This document shows, piece after piece, positions 1 through 7,598 of a DNA stretch of 22,880 nucleotides; position 1 is the first letter of the stretch; each line of letters begins with the position of its first letter. Where the stretch lies: assembly GCA_035550315.1 (NCBI GenBank), contig DASZPL010000097.1:1-22880 (forward strand), read 5' to 3'. The translations under genes and the position numbers were made by a program. The notes below the pieces were generated by a model. It was given only the letters and a program-made list of their open reading frames with translations, was not told the origin of the DNA and searched no databases. The stretch comes from DASZPL01 sp035550315. Lineage in GTDB: Bacteria; Actinomycetota; Actinomycetes; JAFAQI01.

Positions 1-1
1 G

Positions 2-517
2 ACCGCCGAAGTCCGCCGTCAGGCCCAAGCGGCGCAGGCCGCCGCGACCGCCGCCAGCGCCCAAGCCTTCCAGCAGGCCGTCGCTCGCGCCGGCGGCTCC
101 CTCACCGACGTCCCGGCGACCAGCCCGGTCGCCGCGGCCGCCATCGCCGCGGCCCGCAGCCGGCTCGGGCTGCCGTACGTCTGGGGCGCCACCGGACCGA
201 AGTCATTCGACTGCAGCGGGTTGACGCAGTGGGCGTATGCCCACGCCGGCGTGACGCTGCCGCGAGTCGCGGCCGACCAGTGGAACGCCGGACCGCATCC
301 ATCGCTGGCCGCCCTGCTGCCCGGCGACCTGCTGTTCTGGGCGACCGACACGTCCGATCCCGCCACCATCCATCATGTCGCGATCTACCTCGGCGGCGGT
401 CAGATGATCGCGGCGCCCCACGCCGGCGCCGACGTGTCGATCCAGCCGGTGTACCTCTCCGGTCTGATCGGAGCGACCCGGCCGTGGCTGCCTGCGGGAG
501 CCGATTCCACCTCGTAG
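2..517 (+). CDS. NlpC/P60 family peptidoglycan endopeptidase, C-terminal part (5' end outside window)
   Basis: The reading frame is open from the window edge to the TAG at 515-517, so the start lies upstream. The visible 171 residues begin with an Ala/Gln-rich, probably coiled-coil stretch (AEVRRQAQAAQAA) and then a complete NlpC/P60 papain-like domain. The catalytic Cys is in FDCSGLTQWAY, the catalytic His in HHVAIYLGGG, and the third polar position is probably the His of PHAG. The family cleaves the stem peptide of peptidoglycan (typically D-Glu to diamino acid bonds) outside the cell. A coiled coil before the catalytic domain is usual in actinobacterial RipA/RpfB-partner type hydrolases. 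The next gene starts only 9 bases downstream, so the two are probably co-transcribed. In Mycobacterium this slot is held by MurJ/MviN. Confidence 0.9.
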   Translation, partial: TAEVRRQAQAAQAAATAASAQAFQQAVARAGGSLTDVPATSPVAAAAIAAARSRLGLPYVWGATGPKSFDCSGLTQWAYAHAGVTLPRVAADQWNAGPHPSLAALLPGDLLFWATDTSDPATIHHVAIYLGGGQMIAAPHAGADVSIQPVYLSGLIGATRPWLPAGADSTS

Positions 518-526
518 CCTCGACGC

Positions 527-1900
527 GTGTCACCACCGGTCGAGCCCGGGCAGGTGCTCGACGGCCGTTACCGGCTCGACCGGCTCTGTCGCGAACATCC
601 GGCGGGCAGCCTCTGGCAAGCCACCGACGAGGTGCTCGGCCGCGCCGTCGCCGTCCGCCTGGTCCCCGACGTCACCCGCCAGGACATCCGGCGGCTGACC
701 GCTGCCGCGGGCCGGGCCGGGCGGGTGCGGGACGCCCGCTGGGTGCGGGTGCTCGACATCGGCAGCGAGCCCTCCGGCCGGCGCCATCTCGCGTGGATCG
801 TGACCGAGTGGGTGGAGGGGACGCCGCTCGCCGAGCTGGTCCGTCACCAACAGCTCGAAGCGACGGCGGCCACCCGGCTGGCACTCGAGTGTGCCCAGGC
901 GGTCGCGGCCGCGCAGGAAGCCGGCGCGTGCCACGGTCAGCTGCACCCGGACGAGGTGATCGTCACCGCCGACGCGACGCCGCGACTCACCGGGCTTGAG
1001 CTACGCGGCCTGGACGAACCGGCCGCCGCGGCAGACACCCAGGCGGTCGGTGGCCTGCTCTACGTCGCGTTGACCGGCCACTGGCCGCTGCCCGGCTGGC
1101 ACCGGCTGCCACCACCGAGCCGCGGCGACGGCCGGCATCCACGCCGCGAGCGTCGCGGCATCCGACGCGACCTCGACGAGGTGGTGGCGCGGGCGGTTGG
1201 CGGCGGCTACCCGGACGCGGCAGCCTTGGCCCGCGCGTTGGCGACGTTGCCCGTGACTCCCCGGCGCACCGCGGACGACGTCGCCGCCAGCCGCGAGCAG
1301 CGACGGCGCTGGGCGTGGCGGATCGTGCCGCCGGTCATCGTCCTCGGCCTCGCCGCGGCCGCCTGGACCGCCGGCCGCGAGATCGGCAAGGTCCCCGGGC
1401 AAGACCAGTTGCCGGTCAGCAACGTCCCGCAGCCCGGCCAGCTCGGGCCGCACCGGCTGGTCTGGTCGACGCCGCCGCCGGTGCGGGAGTTCGACCTGCC
1501 CGACCACCGTCGCCAGGATCCGGGCGGCGTCGGCCTCGCGGTCGACGGCGACCCGACGACCTCCTGGGTCAGCGACACCTACCGGACCAGCGCCCCGCCG
1601 AGCGCCACGGTGGCCGGTGTCGGCCTGTTGCTCGACTTGGGCAAACCCGCCGCCGTACGGACCGCGCGGTTGCTGCTGTCGGACCCCGGCGCAGCGATCG
1701 AGGTCCGCGCCGGTGACCACCGTCCGAAGCACCCGACCGACCTGCCGCTAGTCGCGCAGGCGACGAAGGCCAAGGCCAACCTGAAGCTGCATCTGCATCC
1801 GCGGGTGCACGCCCGCTACTGGCTGATCTGGATCACGGGCCTGCCGCACACCGGCGCGGGCTACCGGCTGGGCGTCGAGGAGATCGCGTTGCTGCGCTGA
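527..1900 (+). CDS. Membrane-anchored protein kinase-like protein (pseudokinase) with discoidin-like C-terminal domain
   Basis: The GTG start gives 457 residues. Residues 10-250 resemble a Ser/Thr kinase fold (VLDGRYRLDRL glycine-loop region), but the catalytic residues are gone. The usual VAIK lysine is Arg44 (AVAVRLV), the HRD motif reads HGQLHP (136-141), and no DFG is seen, so it is probably a pseudokinase. A single membrane segment follows at about 264-284 (IVPPVIVLGLAAAAWTAG). Residues about 300-455 form an extracytoplasmic beta-rich region resembling an F5/8 type C (discoidin) domain (VDGDPTTSWVSD). This kinase-like/TM/discoidin layout matches the C-terminal half of mycobacterial MviN (Rv3910), whose pseudokinase is known to bind the FHA protein FhaA. 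Here it is a separate gene, next to a cell-wall hydrolase and upstream of sigM. The family assignment is firm; the role in envelope control is inference. Confidence 0.85.
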   Translation: MSPPVEPGQVLDGRYRLDRLCREHPAGSLWQATDEVLGRAVAVRLVPDVTRQDIRRLTAAAGRAGRVRDARWVRVLDIGSEPSGRRHLAWIVTEWVEGTPLAELVRHQQLEATAATRLALECAQAVAAAQEAGACHGQLHPDEVIVTADATPRLTGLELRGLDEPAAAADTQAVGGLLYVALTGHWPLPGWHRLPPPSRGDGRHPRRERRGIRRDLDEVVARAVGGGYPDAAALARALATLPVTPRRTADDVAASREQRRRWAWRIVPPVIVLGLAAAAWTAGREIGKVPGQDQLPVSNVPQPGQLGPHRLVWSTPPPVREFDLPDHRRQDPGGVGLAVDGDPTTSWVSDTYRTSAPPSATVAGVGLLLDLGKPAAVRTARLLLSDPGAAIEVRAGDHRPKHPTDLPLVAQATKAKANLKLHLHPRVHARYWLIWITGLPHTGAGYRLGVEEIALLR

Positions 1901-1943
1901 ATGCCCAGCCGGTGAGCAGCGACGGCCTAACCTCGTCGGCACG

Positions 1944-2570
1944 ATGACCGCCGAGCCGAACGACGCGGCGCTGCTCGCTCACCACGCGGCGGGTGACCCG
2001 GATGCGTTCGCCGAACTGGTACGCCGGCACCGCGACCGGATGTGGGCGGTGGCACTGCGCACCCTGGGCGATCCGGACGATGCCGCCGACGCCGTCCAGG
2101 ACGCGCTGCTGGCGGCGCACCGCAACGCCGCATCCTTCCGCGGGCAGTCCAAGGTCAGCACCTGGTTGCACCGGATCGTGGTGAACGCGTGCATCGACCA
2201 GACCCGGCGCCGGAAGGCGCGGCCGACCGTACCCCTCGCCGACGACGCCGCCGTCGGCGTCTCCGTCCCGGACCCGGCGGTCGCCCGCGACACCTCGCTG
2301 AGCCTGCTGTCCGCGCTCCGCTCGCTCCCCGTCGAGCAAGCCGCGGCCATCGTGCTGGTCGACGTCGAGGGCTACCCGGTCGCCGAGGCGGCCGAGATCC
2401 TCGAGGTGCCGGTAGGCACCGTCAAGAGCCGGTGCGCGCGCGGTCGAGCCAGCCTGGCGGCCACCCTGGTCGATCTCGATCCGCGAGCGCGGAACGAGGA
2501 GCCGAGCGACGCCGTCCAACCGATGACGGCGACACATCCCACGGCGATGACGGACGAGGACCTCACGTGA
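1944..2570 (+). CDS. sigM: ECF-family RNA polymerase sigma factor SigM
   Basis: The protein has 208 residues, normal for a group 4 (ECF) sigma factor. Region 2 spans about residues 9-85, with FAELVRRHRDRMWAVALR and the core-binding segment DDAADAVQDALL. Region 4 is at about 120-180, with a helix-turn-helix in YPVAEAAEILEVPVGTVKSR. It directs RNA polymerase to a dedicated promoter set and should be held by the membrane anti-sigma factor encoded next. Its stop overlaps the next GTG start in the sequence GTGA (2567-2570), implying translational coupling. The position between the pseudokinase gene and trxB is that of sigM (Rv3911) in Mycobacterium, which is why I use the name. The ATG has no clear Shine-Dalgarno sequence. 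A TAACCT hexamer at 1928-1933 could serve a near-leaderless transcript. Confidence 0.92.
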   Translation: MTAEPNDAALLAHHAAGDPDAFAELVRRHRDRMWAVALRTLGDPDDAADAVQDALLAAHRNAASFRGQSKVSTWLHRIVVNACIDQTRRRKARPTVPLADDAAVGVSVPDPAVARDTSLSLLSALRSLPVEQAAAIVLVDVEGYPVAEAAEILEVPVGTVKSRCARGRASLAATLVDLDPRARNEEPSDAVQPMTATHPTAMTDEDLT

Positions 2571-3547
2571 CTGACGAGCGGTTGCCCGGCGCGGGCGGCG
2601 AGCACCTGTCGCTCGACGAGATCGCCGACCTCGACGCCGGCTTGCTGGCACCCGAGCGGATCAGCCAGGCCCGCGCGCATCTGCACGGTTGCAGGCAGTG
2701 CCAGGCGCGAGCCGACGCGATCACGCAGGTGCGGCATCGGCTCGCCGACGTCAGCCCGGCGATGATGCCCACCGACGTCGCTGCCCGCATCGACCGCGTG
2801 CTCGCCGAGGAACGATCAGCCGGCGACGCCGACGGCGAGACCGACCCGCCGGCGCGACCGGGCCGCGAAAGCGCGGCGACGGTGCTGCCGCTGCAGCGGT
2901 TGCGGCGGCTGTCCGTGCCGGCGATCGCCGCTTCCGTCGTCGTACTGCTGGCGATCAGCGCGGTGGTGGTCGGCGAGCTGCGCCACGGCAGCTCACCGGC
3001 GAATCACAGCGCCGTCCAGGCGGGCGCGGCGAACGGCGGCTCGACGCAGTACGTCGTGAGCAGCACCGGCCGCACCTACACGGCGGCCTCCCTGCCCGCA
3101 GACGTGACCGAGCTGCTGACCGGCCGATCCAATGCCCCCGACTTCTCGACCGACCGCAAGGCGGAGGCGGCACCATCGGCCGCCCCCTCGCTGCGAAGCG
3201 GCAGCGGCAGCGGCGCAGCTGCCGGCACGCGATCCGGGGGCGCGGCCGCGCCGAGCGTCCCAGGTTCCGCCCTCGCTCCCGTGCGGCCGCTGCCGAAGGC
3301 ATTGCGCACGCTGCAGCAGTCGCCCCGCCGAGTACTCGCCTGCGCCAGTTTCATCAGCGGGTCGGCCAACGCGGTGCCGCTCGCGGTCGACTTCGGTCGC
3401 TGGACCGGCGGCAGTTACCACGCCGCACCGTCGATCATCCTGGTCCTGCCCGACGACGCCACCCACGTCGGCGTTTACGTGGTGGCGCCCGCCTGCCGGA
3501 GCGATACTTCATTACGCGAGTACCAGCGGGTACCGCTCGCGCGCTAG
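2567..3547 (+). CDS. Membrane-anchored zinc-binding anti-sigma factor (cognate of SigM)
   Basis: A 326-residue protein translated from the GTG that overlaps the sigM stop. The N-terminal cytoplasmic part carries the ZAS signature: His13, then His38-x3-Cys42-x2-Cys45 (HLHGCRQC), which binds zinc and in this family wraps the sigma factor. A membrane helix lies at about residues 115-137 (VPAIAASVVVLLAISAVVVG). The C-terminal region of about 190 residues should be extracytoplasmic; it has a Ser/Ala/Gly-rich linker and then a compact domain with two cysteines (LACASF and APACRS). The overlap with sigM and the position match RsmA (Rv3912) of Mycobacterium. It should sequester SigM until an envelope or redox signal. 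I left the symbol empty because rsmA also names an rRNA methyltransferase. Confidence 0.88.
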   Translation: MTDERLPGAGGEHLSLDEIADLDAGLLAPERISQARAHLHGCRQCQARADAITQVRHRLADVSPAMMPTDVAARIDRVLAEERSAGDADGETDPPARPGRESAATVLPLQRLRRLSVPAIAASVVVLLAISAVVVGELRHGSSPANHSAVQAGAANGGSTQYVVSSTGRTYTAASLPADVTELLTGRSNAPDFSTDRKAEAAPSAAPSLRSGSGSGAAAGTRSGGAAAPSVPGSALAPVRPLPKALRTLQQSPRRVLACASFISGSANAVPLAVDFGRWTGGSYHAAPSIILVLPDDATHVGVYVVAPACRSDTSLREYQRVPLAR

Positions 3548-3569
3548 TGCGGGGGGCAGGGGGAACGCA

Positions 3570-6500
3570 GTGGCGTGTGCGAACTGCGGCTTCGTCGGGT
3601 CTGACCAGGCGAGGTTCTGCGCCGAGTGCGGCACCGCGCTGCGGCCGGGGCAGCCGGTCGGTGGGTCCGAGCGGCGGATCTGCTCGGTGCTGTTTGTCGA
3701 CCTCGTCGACTGGACCCGGCTCGCCGAGGACCGCGACGTCGAAGAGGCACGGGAGCTGCTCGACGGCTACTTCGAGATCGCCCGCACGATCGTGGCGCGC
3801 TACGGCGGCACCATCGACAAGTTCATCGGCGATGCCGTGATGGCGGTGTGGGGCGCGCCGGTGGCGAAGGACGATGACGCCGAGCGGGCCGTCCGCGCCG
3901 CGCTCGAACTCGTCGCCGCCGTGCCGACGTTCGGCGAGACCGCGGGCGCGCCGGACCTTGCCGCACGTGGCGGCATCGTCACCGACGAGGTCGCCGTCAT
4001 GCTCGGCGGAGCAGAGGAAGCGCTGATCGCCGGCGACCCGGTCAACACGGCGGCCCGGCTGCAGTCGGTGGCCACCCCCGGCACCGTGCTCGTCAACGAC
4101 CGCACCCGCGAGCTGACGCGCGACGCGATCGCTTACGGACCGCCCGAAGAGCTCCACCTCAAGGGCAAGCGGACCACCGTGCGGACCTGGCCGGCGCAAC
4201 GAGTGATCGCCGGCCTGCGCGGCAGCGAGCGGGTGGGCGGATTCGAAGCACCGATGGTCGGCCGCGACGACGAGTTCCGCCTCCTGAAATCGCTCTACCA
4301 CGACTGCGTCGAACGGCGAGCCGCCCATCACGTCGTGGTGGTCGGACCGCCAGGCATCGGGAAGTCCCGGCTTGGCTGGGAGCTCGACAAGTACGTCGAC
4401 GGCCTGTCCGAATCCGTTTGGTGGCACCGCGGCCGATGCCTCCCGTACGGCGAAGGCGTCCCGTTCTGGGCGCTGACCGAAATCGTGCGGCAACGATGTG
4501 GCATCGCCCACGACGATCCTCCTGAGCTCGCCGAGGCGAAGCTCGCCGCCCTGCTCCACCAAACCGTCACCGACGCCGCGGAACGCGACTTCGTCGAGCC
4601 GCTGCTGGGTGCATTGCTCGGGCTGGTCGACTCGCGCGCCGAACGCGAGCAGCTGTTCGCCGCCTGGCGGCTGTTGTTCGAGCGGCTCGCCGACACGGCT
4701 CCCGTCGTACTCATGATCGAAGACCTGCAGTACGCGAACGTCGGCCTGCTCGACTTCCTCGACTCGCTGCTGACCTGGTCGACCGACCACCCGATCTTCG
4801 TGGTCAGCTTCGGGCGACCGGAGCTCCTTGACCGGCGACCCGAATGGGGAGCGACCGGCTTGCGGCGTTCGTTCATCGCGCTGCCGGCGCTCCCCGAAGC
4901 GACCATCGCTCGGCTGCTGGACGGGCTGGTCGATGACCTCACCCCGCAGCTGCGCGGCGACATTGCTGACCGCGCCGGTGGGGTCCCGCTGTTCGCGGTC
5001 GAGACCGTCCGGGCGCTCGCCGACCGGGGCATGGTGGTGCCGGCCGGCGACGGTCACCGGCTGGTGGACCGCGATGCGTCAGCCGAGGCGCTCGGCGTTC
5101 CGGCCAGCCTCACTGCCTTGCTGGCCGCGCGGATCGACGCCCTCTCACCACCCGAGCGGAAGCTGCTGCGAGCCGTCGCCGTGCTCGGCGCGCAGTTCCC
5201 GCGCTCCGCCGTCGACGCGGTCGCCGAAACCGCTGCGCAGGACACCGATCCGCTGCTCGACGCCTTGATCGGCCGCGACATCTTGTTCGTGACGACCGAC
5301 CGGCTGTCGCCGGACCAGGGCAGCTATGCGTTCACGCATCCGATGCTGCGACAGGTCGCGTACGACACACTGTCGCGCCGCGACCGAGCCGCCCTGCACC
5401 AGACCGTCGCCGAGCATCTGCAGACGCAGTTCCCCGACGGCGGCGAAGTCGCCGAGATCATCGCCACGCACTACAGCGCCGCGCTGGCGGTCACCACCGA
5501 CCCTGACCGCCGCGAGGCACTGCGCCGCAACGTCGTCGTCGCCCACACCCACGCCGCCGAACGCGCGCTCACGATCGGCGCCCCCGACGTGGCGTCGACG
5601 TCGTACGAAGCAGCCGCGGCGGTCGCCGACGACGACGAAGTCGCGACGCTGATCGGCGCCGCCGGGCAGGCCGCCGAACGCGCCGGTCAAGCCGCCAGGG
5701 CGGTGTCGCTGCTGCAGGAAGCGACCCGCCGCCACAGCACGGCGGGACGCGACCGCGACGCCGCCCGGCTGAGGTACAGCCTGGCTCGGGCGCTCGCCAT
5801 CTCGGGGCGCATGGACGCTGCGATCGACCAACTCAGCAACGCCCTCGACGCCGTCGACAATGGCGAGCCGGACGCAGATGCCGCCACCATCGCGCAGCGG
5901 CTCGGCGACTACCTCAACCTGGCCGGCCGCAATGACGAGGCGATCCCGCACGTCGAGCGTGCCCTCGCCGACGCGCAGGCGCTGGACCTGCCGGAGGTGA
6001 TCACGGCCGCGCTGAGCTCCCGCGCCTGGCTGCTGATCGCGCAGGAGCGCCACGGCGAAGCGGTGATCAGCAGCGAAGCCTCGGTCGTGCTGGCGGAGAC
6101 GTATCACCTGTCGCACCGCCTGGTGCTGGCGCGCAACAACGCCGCGATGATCCGGCGGTTGGGCGACATGCCCGGCGTCGTCGAACACCTGGCAGCCGCG
6201 CTCGACGCGGCCCATCGCTACGGGGACCGCAACGGTGAGCTGCTGGCGATCACCAACATCAACATGGAGCGGCTCGACGCCGGCGACTGGGATGAGATCC
6301 CCGCGCCGGACGCCGATCGGTTTCACGGCGTCGCCCAGTGGGAGCTGCTGCACGTCGCCCCGGCATACGTCTGCCTGTTCAGGGGCGAGGACCCGACCGA
6401 GCACCTGCGGCCGCTGCGGGAGTACCTCGCGGGTGACGCGATCGACGTGTCCTTCGTGCGTTCCGTCTTCACGCGCGCCCATCTCGAACACGGCGAGCTC

Positions 6501-6980
6501 GAGGCCGCACTAGCGGCCGCGACCGAACCGCTGGCCGCCGACATCGCCGCCGGCGGGCTGCGCTCAACCGTCCGTGACCTGAAGGTGGCGCTGGAGGCCA
6601 GCGTGCAGCTGGGGCGGTTGGACGAGACCGACCGGCTGATCACGCTGCTCGCCGAGCGACCCATCGGGCATCTCCCGCCGTCACTTCGCGCCGAGCTGCA
6701 CCATTACCGAGCCCGGCTGAGCGCCGCCCGCGGCCGTCACGACGACTGCGAGCCGGACTTCACCGCAGCAGCGGCGATCTTCGAGCGGCTGGGCCGGCCG
6801 TTCCAGCTCGCCGAGATCCGGTTGTCATATGCCGCGTGGCTGGCCGAGCGCGGTCGAACCGCGGACGCGCGTGACCAGGCTTTGGCCGCGGAGGAGCGGT
6901 TCGTGGCGTTGCGGGCCAAACCGGCGGGTGACCGCGCGCGGGCACTGCTCAGCCAGCTCCGGGAGCCGGCCGCTACGTAG
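3570..6980 (+). CDS. Class III adenylate/guanylate cyclase fused to AAA-type ATPase and TPR repeats
   Basis: The GTG start at 3570 follows a G-rich Shine-Dalgarno region (3551-3563), giving 1136 residues. The open frame extends further upstream but there overlaps the anti-sigma gene. Order: a zinc ribbon with two CxxC pairs (CANCGF, CAECG; about 1-27), a class III cyclase domain (about 34-195), a STAND/AAA_16-like ATPase (about 229-520) and a long helical TPR-like C-terminus. Cyclase residues look complete: metal ligands Asp44 and Asp88, substrate Lys84 and Asp156, transition-state Asn159 and Arg163. The ATPase has Walker A GPPGIGKS (259-266) and Walker B VVLMIED (379-385). No LuxR-type HTH is seen at the C-terminus. 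The gene lies 22 bp after the anti-sigma gene and is likely in its operon. Probable product is cAMP; the activating ligand is unknown. Confidence 0.9.
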   Translation: MACANCGFVGSDQARFCAECGTALRPGQPVGGSERRICSVLFVDLVDWTRLAEDRDVEEARELLDGYFEIARTIVARYGGTIDKFIGDAVMAVWGAPVAKDDDAERAVRAALELVAAVPTFGETAGAPDLAARGGIVTDEVAVMLGGAEEALIAGDPVNTAARLQSVATPGTVLVNDRTRELTRDAIAYGPPEELHLKGKRTTVRTWPAQRVIAGLRGSERVGGFEAPMVGRDDEFRLLKSLYHDCVERRAAHHVVVVGPPGIGKSRLGWELDKYVDGLSESVWWHRGRCLPYGEGVPFWALTEIVRQRCGIAHDDPPELAEAKLAALLHQTVTDAAERDFVEPLLGALLGLVDSRAEREQLFAAWRLLFERLADTAPVVLMIEDLQYANVGLLDFLDSLLTWSTDHPIFVVSFGRPELLDRRPEWGATGLRRSFIALPALPEATIARLLDGLVDDLTPQLRGDIADRAGGVPLFAVETVRALADRGMVVPAGDGHRLVDRDASAEALGVPASLTALLAARIDALSPPERKLLRAVAVLGAQFPRSAVDAVAETAAQDTDPLLDALIGRDILFVTTDRLSPDQGSYAFTHPMLRQVAYDTLSRRDRAALHQTVAEHLQTQFPDGGEVAEIIATHYSAALAVTTDPDRREALRRNVVVAHTHAAERALTIGAPDVASTSYEAAAAVADDDEVATLIGAAGQAAERAGQAARAVSLLQEATRRHSTAGRDRDAARLRYSLARALAISGRMDAAIDQLSNALDAVDNGEPDADAATIAQRLGDYLNLAGRNDEAIPHVERALADAQALDLPEVITAALSSRAWLLIAQERHGEAVISSEASVVLAETYHLSHRLVLARNNAAMIRRLGDMPGVVEHLAAALDAAHRYGDRNGELLAITNINMERLDAGDWDEIPAPDADRFHGVAQWELLHVAPAYVCLFRGEDPTEHLRPLREYLAGDAIDVSFVRSVFTRAHLEHGELEAALAAATEPLAADIAAGGLRSTVRDLKVALEASVQLGRLDETDRLITLLAERPIGHLPPSLRAELHHYRARLSAARGRHDDCEPDFTAAAAIFERLGRPFQLAEIRLSYAAWLAERGRTADARDQALAAEERFVALRAKPAGDRARALLSQLREPAAT

Positions 6981-7521
6981 CCGACCGGTCGACCGGCGAC
7001 CGCGGCCGCGGGTTCCAAATCAGCGTCCACACCACCGCGCCAATCACGGTGCAGAGGTACGGCGGCCCCACCTCCCAGTCCGGGTGCAGCGGGCTTTGCC
7101 CCCCGGGCACCAGCCGGAAGCCCAGCGCCGTGCCGACCAGGCCGGCGAGCGACGCCACCACCGCGACGATCGGCAGGTTGCGCGAGTGCCGGCCGATCGC
7201 GGCGGACCCTGCCCACGATGCGGCGGCACCGATGAGGCCCGGCACGATCAGCGAGAACAAGTGGTCGTCGACGTACTGCGTCGTGATGGCACCGCCGATC
7301 AGCGCGACGAAGATGCCGGCGAGCCCGGCACGCACGGTCGCTTCGAACCGCCTCACCCGCCGTCGGTCGCCGCGCCAAAGGCAGCCGCGGCAGCCCCGGT
7401 CGGCGTAAGCCTGCGCATCCGGCGCGCAGCGCAGCCGGCCGCACCGCCGGCACCGGTCGACGGCAAGCCGGCCCGGATGCACCGCACAACGACTGGCGGG
7501 CGCACGCGGTTCGGGGCTCAC
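6973..7521 (-). CDS. Small cysteine-rich (B-box-like) membrane protein of unknown function
   Basis: I cannot assign a function. The 182-residue product has a Cys/His-rich head (CAVHPGR, CRRCGRLRC, CRGCLWRGD) resembling the B-box-type zinc finger seen before some actinobacterial rhomboid and membrane proteins. Three or four hydrophobic segments follow (AGLAGIFVALIGGAIT, LFSLIVPGLIGAAASWAG, LPIVAVVASLAGLVGTALG, CTVIGAVVWTLIW). The GTG at 7521 is chosen because GAGG (7532-7535) lies 10 bases before it and the protein then starts just ahead of the zinc head. The frame also has a TTG at 7569, but that would run through the trxB promoter. Its stop lies inside the same 8-bp palindrome as the cyclase stop. 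Divergence from trxB and the many cysteines make a redox link conceivable, but that is speculation. Confidence 0.75.
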   Translation of the reverse strand: MSPEPRAPASRCAVHPGRLAVDRCRRCGRLRCAPDAQAYADRGCRGCLWRGDRRRVRRFEATVRAGLAGIFVALIGGAITTQYVDDHLFSLIVPGLIGAAASWAGSAAIGRHSRNLPIVAVVASLAGLVGTALGFRLVPGGQSPLHPDWEVGPPYLCTVIGAVVWTLIWNPRPRSPVDRSAT

Positions 7522-7540
7522 GCCGCGACAGCCTCGCACG

Positions 7541-7566
7541 GGAATGTCCGTCCGTAGACTCCGGTT
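7541..7566 (+). promoter_or_regulatory. SigR/SigH-type (thiol-stress ECF sigma) promoter of trxB
   Basis: GGAAT at 7541-7545 and GTT at 7564-7566 are separated by exactly 18 bases. This is the published consensus for Streptomyces SigR and mycobacterial SigH promoters, and thioredoxin reductase is a classic member of that regulon. Transcription would start near 7573, about 26 bases before the trxB ATG, leaving room for the Shine-Dalgarno sequence at 7589-7593. The match is read directly; the sigma factor that uses it is inferred. Confidence 0.8.
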
Positions 7567-7598
7567 CAAGTAGGGCCATTCCGGATGCAGGAGATGTG

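Noticed and set aside
2563..2572. TCACGTGA at the sigM/anti-sigma junction as a parS site
   Set aside because: Only the central 8 bases match; the flanking GTT and AAC of parS are absent, and the sequence is explained by the overlapping start and stop.
3435..5057. 540-codon open frame on the minus strand under the cyclase gene
   Set aside because: It lacks any recognisable domain, is rich in Arg/Gly/Pro/His, and mirrors a gene with clear motifs on the other strand. Long antisense frames are expected at this GC content.
5145..6491. 448-codon minus-strand open frame under the ATPase/TPR part
   Set aside because: Same reasons: composition is that of an antisense shadow, with no ribosome-binding site or family motif.
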